DNA of 64,000 nucleotides from Desulfomicrobium sp. UBA5193 (GTDB lineage Bacteria; Desulfobacterota; Desulfovibrionia; Desulfovibrionales; Desulfomicrobiaceae). Position 1 is the stretch's first letter. The number at the start of each line of letters is the position of its first letter. A program made the translations under genes and the position numbers. Below, one piece after another: positions 63,319-64,000 of this stretch. The notes under the pieces were generated by a model, which ran no database searches, was not told the origin of the DNA, and saw nothing but the letters and a program-made list of their open reading frames with translations. Location: positions 1-64,000 of the forward strand of contig DHWB01000011.1 in the NCBI GenBank assembly GCA_002412965.1. The letters are read 5' to 3'.

Positions 63319-64000
63319 ATGAAACGGATTCTGCTGGCCTGTCTTTGTTTTTTTGCCCTGACAAGTATTGCAGTTGCTGATGATTCCTGGTCCACGGTGC
63401 AGTCGCGTGGGGAAGTGATCGTGGGCTTTGCCGCCCATTACCCCCCTTTCGAGTCCAAGAACGAAAAAACGGGCGAATTCGAAGGGTTTGACGTGGACAT
63501 GACCAAGGCCATGGCCGAAGTTCTGGGTGTGAAGGTCAAGTTCGTGGATGCCGAATGGCAGGGGCTTCTGGGCGGACTGAACAAGGGAGATTTTGACATG
63601 CTGGTGACCTGCATGTCCAAGTCCGAAACAAGGGGGCAGAACGTCAATTTCAGTGACGTATACTACAAGCTGGCCGACGTCATGGTTGTGGACGCTAAAA
63701 ATCAGGACATCAAGGCTGCCGGCGATCTGCAGGGCAAGACGGTGGGCGTGCAGTTGGGATCCGGAAGTGAACAGGTCGTGGATGCCATGACCGGCTTTAA
63801 GGAAGTGAAGCGTTACAACTACAATCCCGAGGCTTTTCTGGATCTGAAAAACGGCCGCATCGATGCATTGGTCGTAGGGTATGCCTATGCCGTGAATCAG
63901 ATCAAGCAAGATCCCTCCTACAAGGTTGTGGGCGCTCCCCTGGCCGAGGCGGAAACCGTCGTGGTCATGCGCAAGGGAGCCGACGCTCTGACGGCCAAGA
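63319..64000 (+). CDS. Periplasmic amino-acid-binding protein of an ABC transporter (3' truncated by window edge)
   Basis: The first 227 codons are visible; no stop is reached before base 64000. Start at 63319 (MKRILLACLC) with TGGAG upstream, giving a signal peptide cut near IAVADD. The mature domain is SBP_bac_3: GEVIVGFAAHYPPFESKNEK, then GEFEGFDVDMTKAMAEVLGV, LLGGLNKGDFDMLVTCMSKS and LQGKTVGVQLGSGSEQVVDA. This family binds polar amino acids or similar small ligands; the permease and ATPase genes would be expected to the right of the window. Confidence 0.9.
   Translation, partial: MKRILLACLCFFALTSIAVADDSWSTVQSRGEVIVGFAAHYPPFESKNEKTGEFEGFDVDMTKAMAEVLGVKVKFVDAEWQGLLGGLNKGDFDMLVTCMSKSETRGQNVNFSDVYYKLADVMVVDAKNQDIKAAGDLQGKTVGVQLGSGSEQVVDAMTGFKEVKRYNYNPEAFLDLKNGRIDALVVGYAYAVNQIKQDPSYKVVGAPLAEAETVVVMRKGADALTAK

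Overview
The window looks like the chromosome of a sulfate-reducing delta-proteobacterium (Desulfobacterota), most likely a Desulfomicrobium species. The main evidence is a [NiFeSe] hydrogenase operon with an in-frame UGA (selenocysteine) codon, whose large subunit closely matches the Desulfomicrobium baculatum enzyme as I remember it. A decaheme cytochrome-Rnf-ApbE operon in the gene order known from Desulfovibrio supports this. No database search was possible, so the species call is inference.

Layout. (1) 1-14.6 kb, + strand: two RTX-TolC cassettes. A giant RTX protein gene, cut by the window edge, is followed by a TolC-type outer-membrane gene. The same pair then recurs as a complete 2841-residue RTX protein and a second, almost identical TolC-type gene. 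The complete RTX gene carries an internal duplication with a period of about 2.65 kb. (2) 15.1-22.5 kb, - strand, AT-richer: an HD-GYP response regulator, a type I secretion ABC transporter, its membrane-fusion protein (with a frame change at an A7 tract), a NarL-type response regulator, a ribbon-helix-helix/PilZ fusion and a GntR regulator. With region 1 this makes a type I secretion locus with apparent cyclic-di-GMP wiring. (3) 22.5-31 kb: a decayed region with a probable transposase relic, tRNA-Met(CAT), a stand-alone PilZ protein, an FMN-dependent hydroxyacid dehydrogenase with its FadR/LldR-like repressor and palindromic operator, an EamA transporter, a tandem pair of unknown membrane proteins, an ABC-type substrate-binding protein and a TonB-like anchored protein. 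(4) 31.3-34.4 kb: hysB, hysA (UGA-containing) and hysD. (5) 34.5-41.9 kb: a DUF2059 protein, a multi-domain sensor histidine kinase broken by an amber codon, purT, an ACT-domain protein paired with a UPF0210 protein, and a small membrane protein. (6) 42.4-49.2 kb: decaheme cytochrome, rnfCDGEAB and apbE, a complete ion-pumping Rnf operon. (7) 49.5-57.9 kb: AsmA-like protein, then on the - strand a Nif3-like protein, a zinc-ribbon coiled-coil protein, RNase P RNA, ispDF, gltX and cysS, the last three overlapping by 4 nt. (8) 58.4-62.6 kb: a Pqi-type lipid-transport operon (two PqiA modules, PqiB with MCE domains, PqiC lipoprotein) and a DUF3313 lipoprotein. (9) To the right edge: a TudS-related protein and a truncated amino-acid-binding periplasmic protein.

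The energy genes fit together. The periplasmic Se-hydrogenase oxidises H2 and feeds periplasmic cytochromes, and Rnf with its decaheme partner links the cytochrome pool to cytoplasmic ferredoxin/NADH and an ion gradient. The points most worth a second look are the A7 frame change in the hlyD-type gene, the RHH-PilZ fusion inside the secretion locus, the duplicated RTX-TolC cassettes, the UGA-selenocysteine codon that hides the true end of hysA, and the amber-interrupted kinase.
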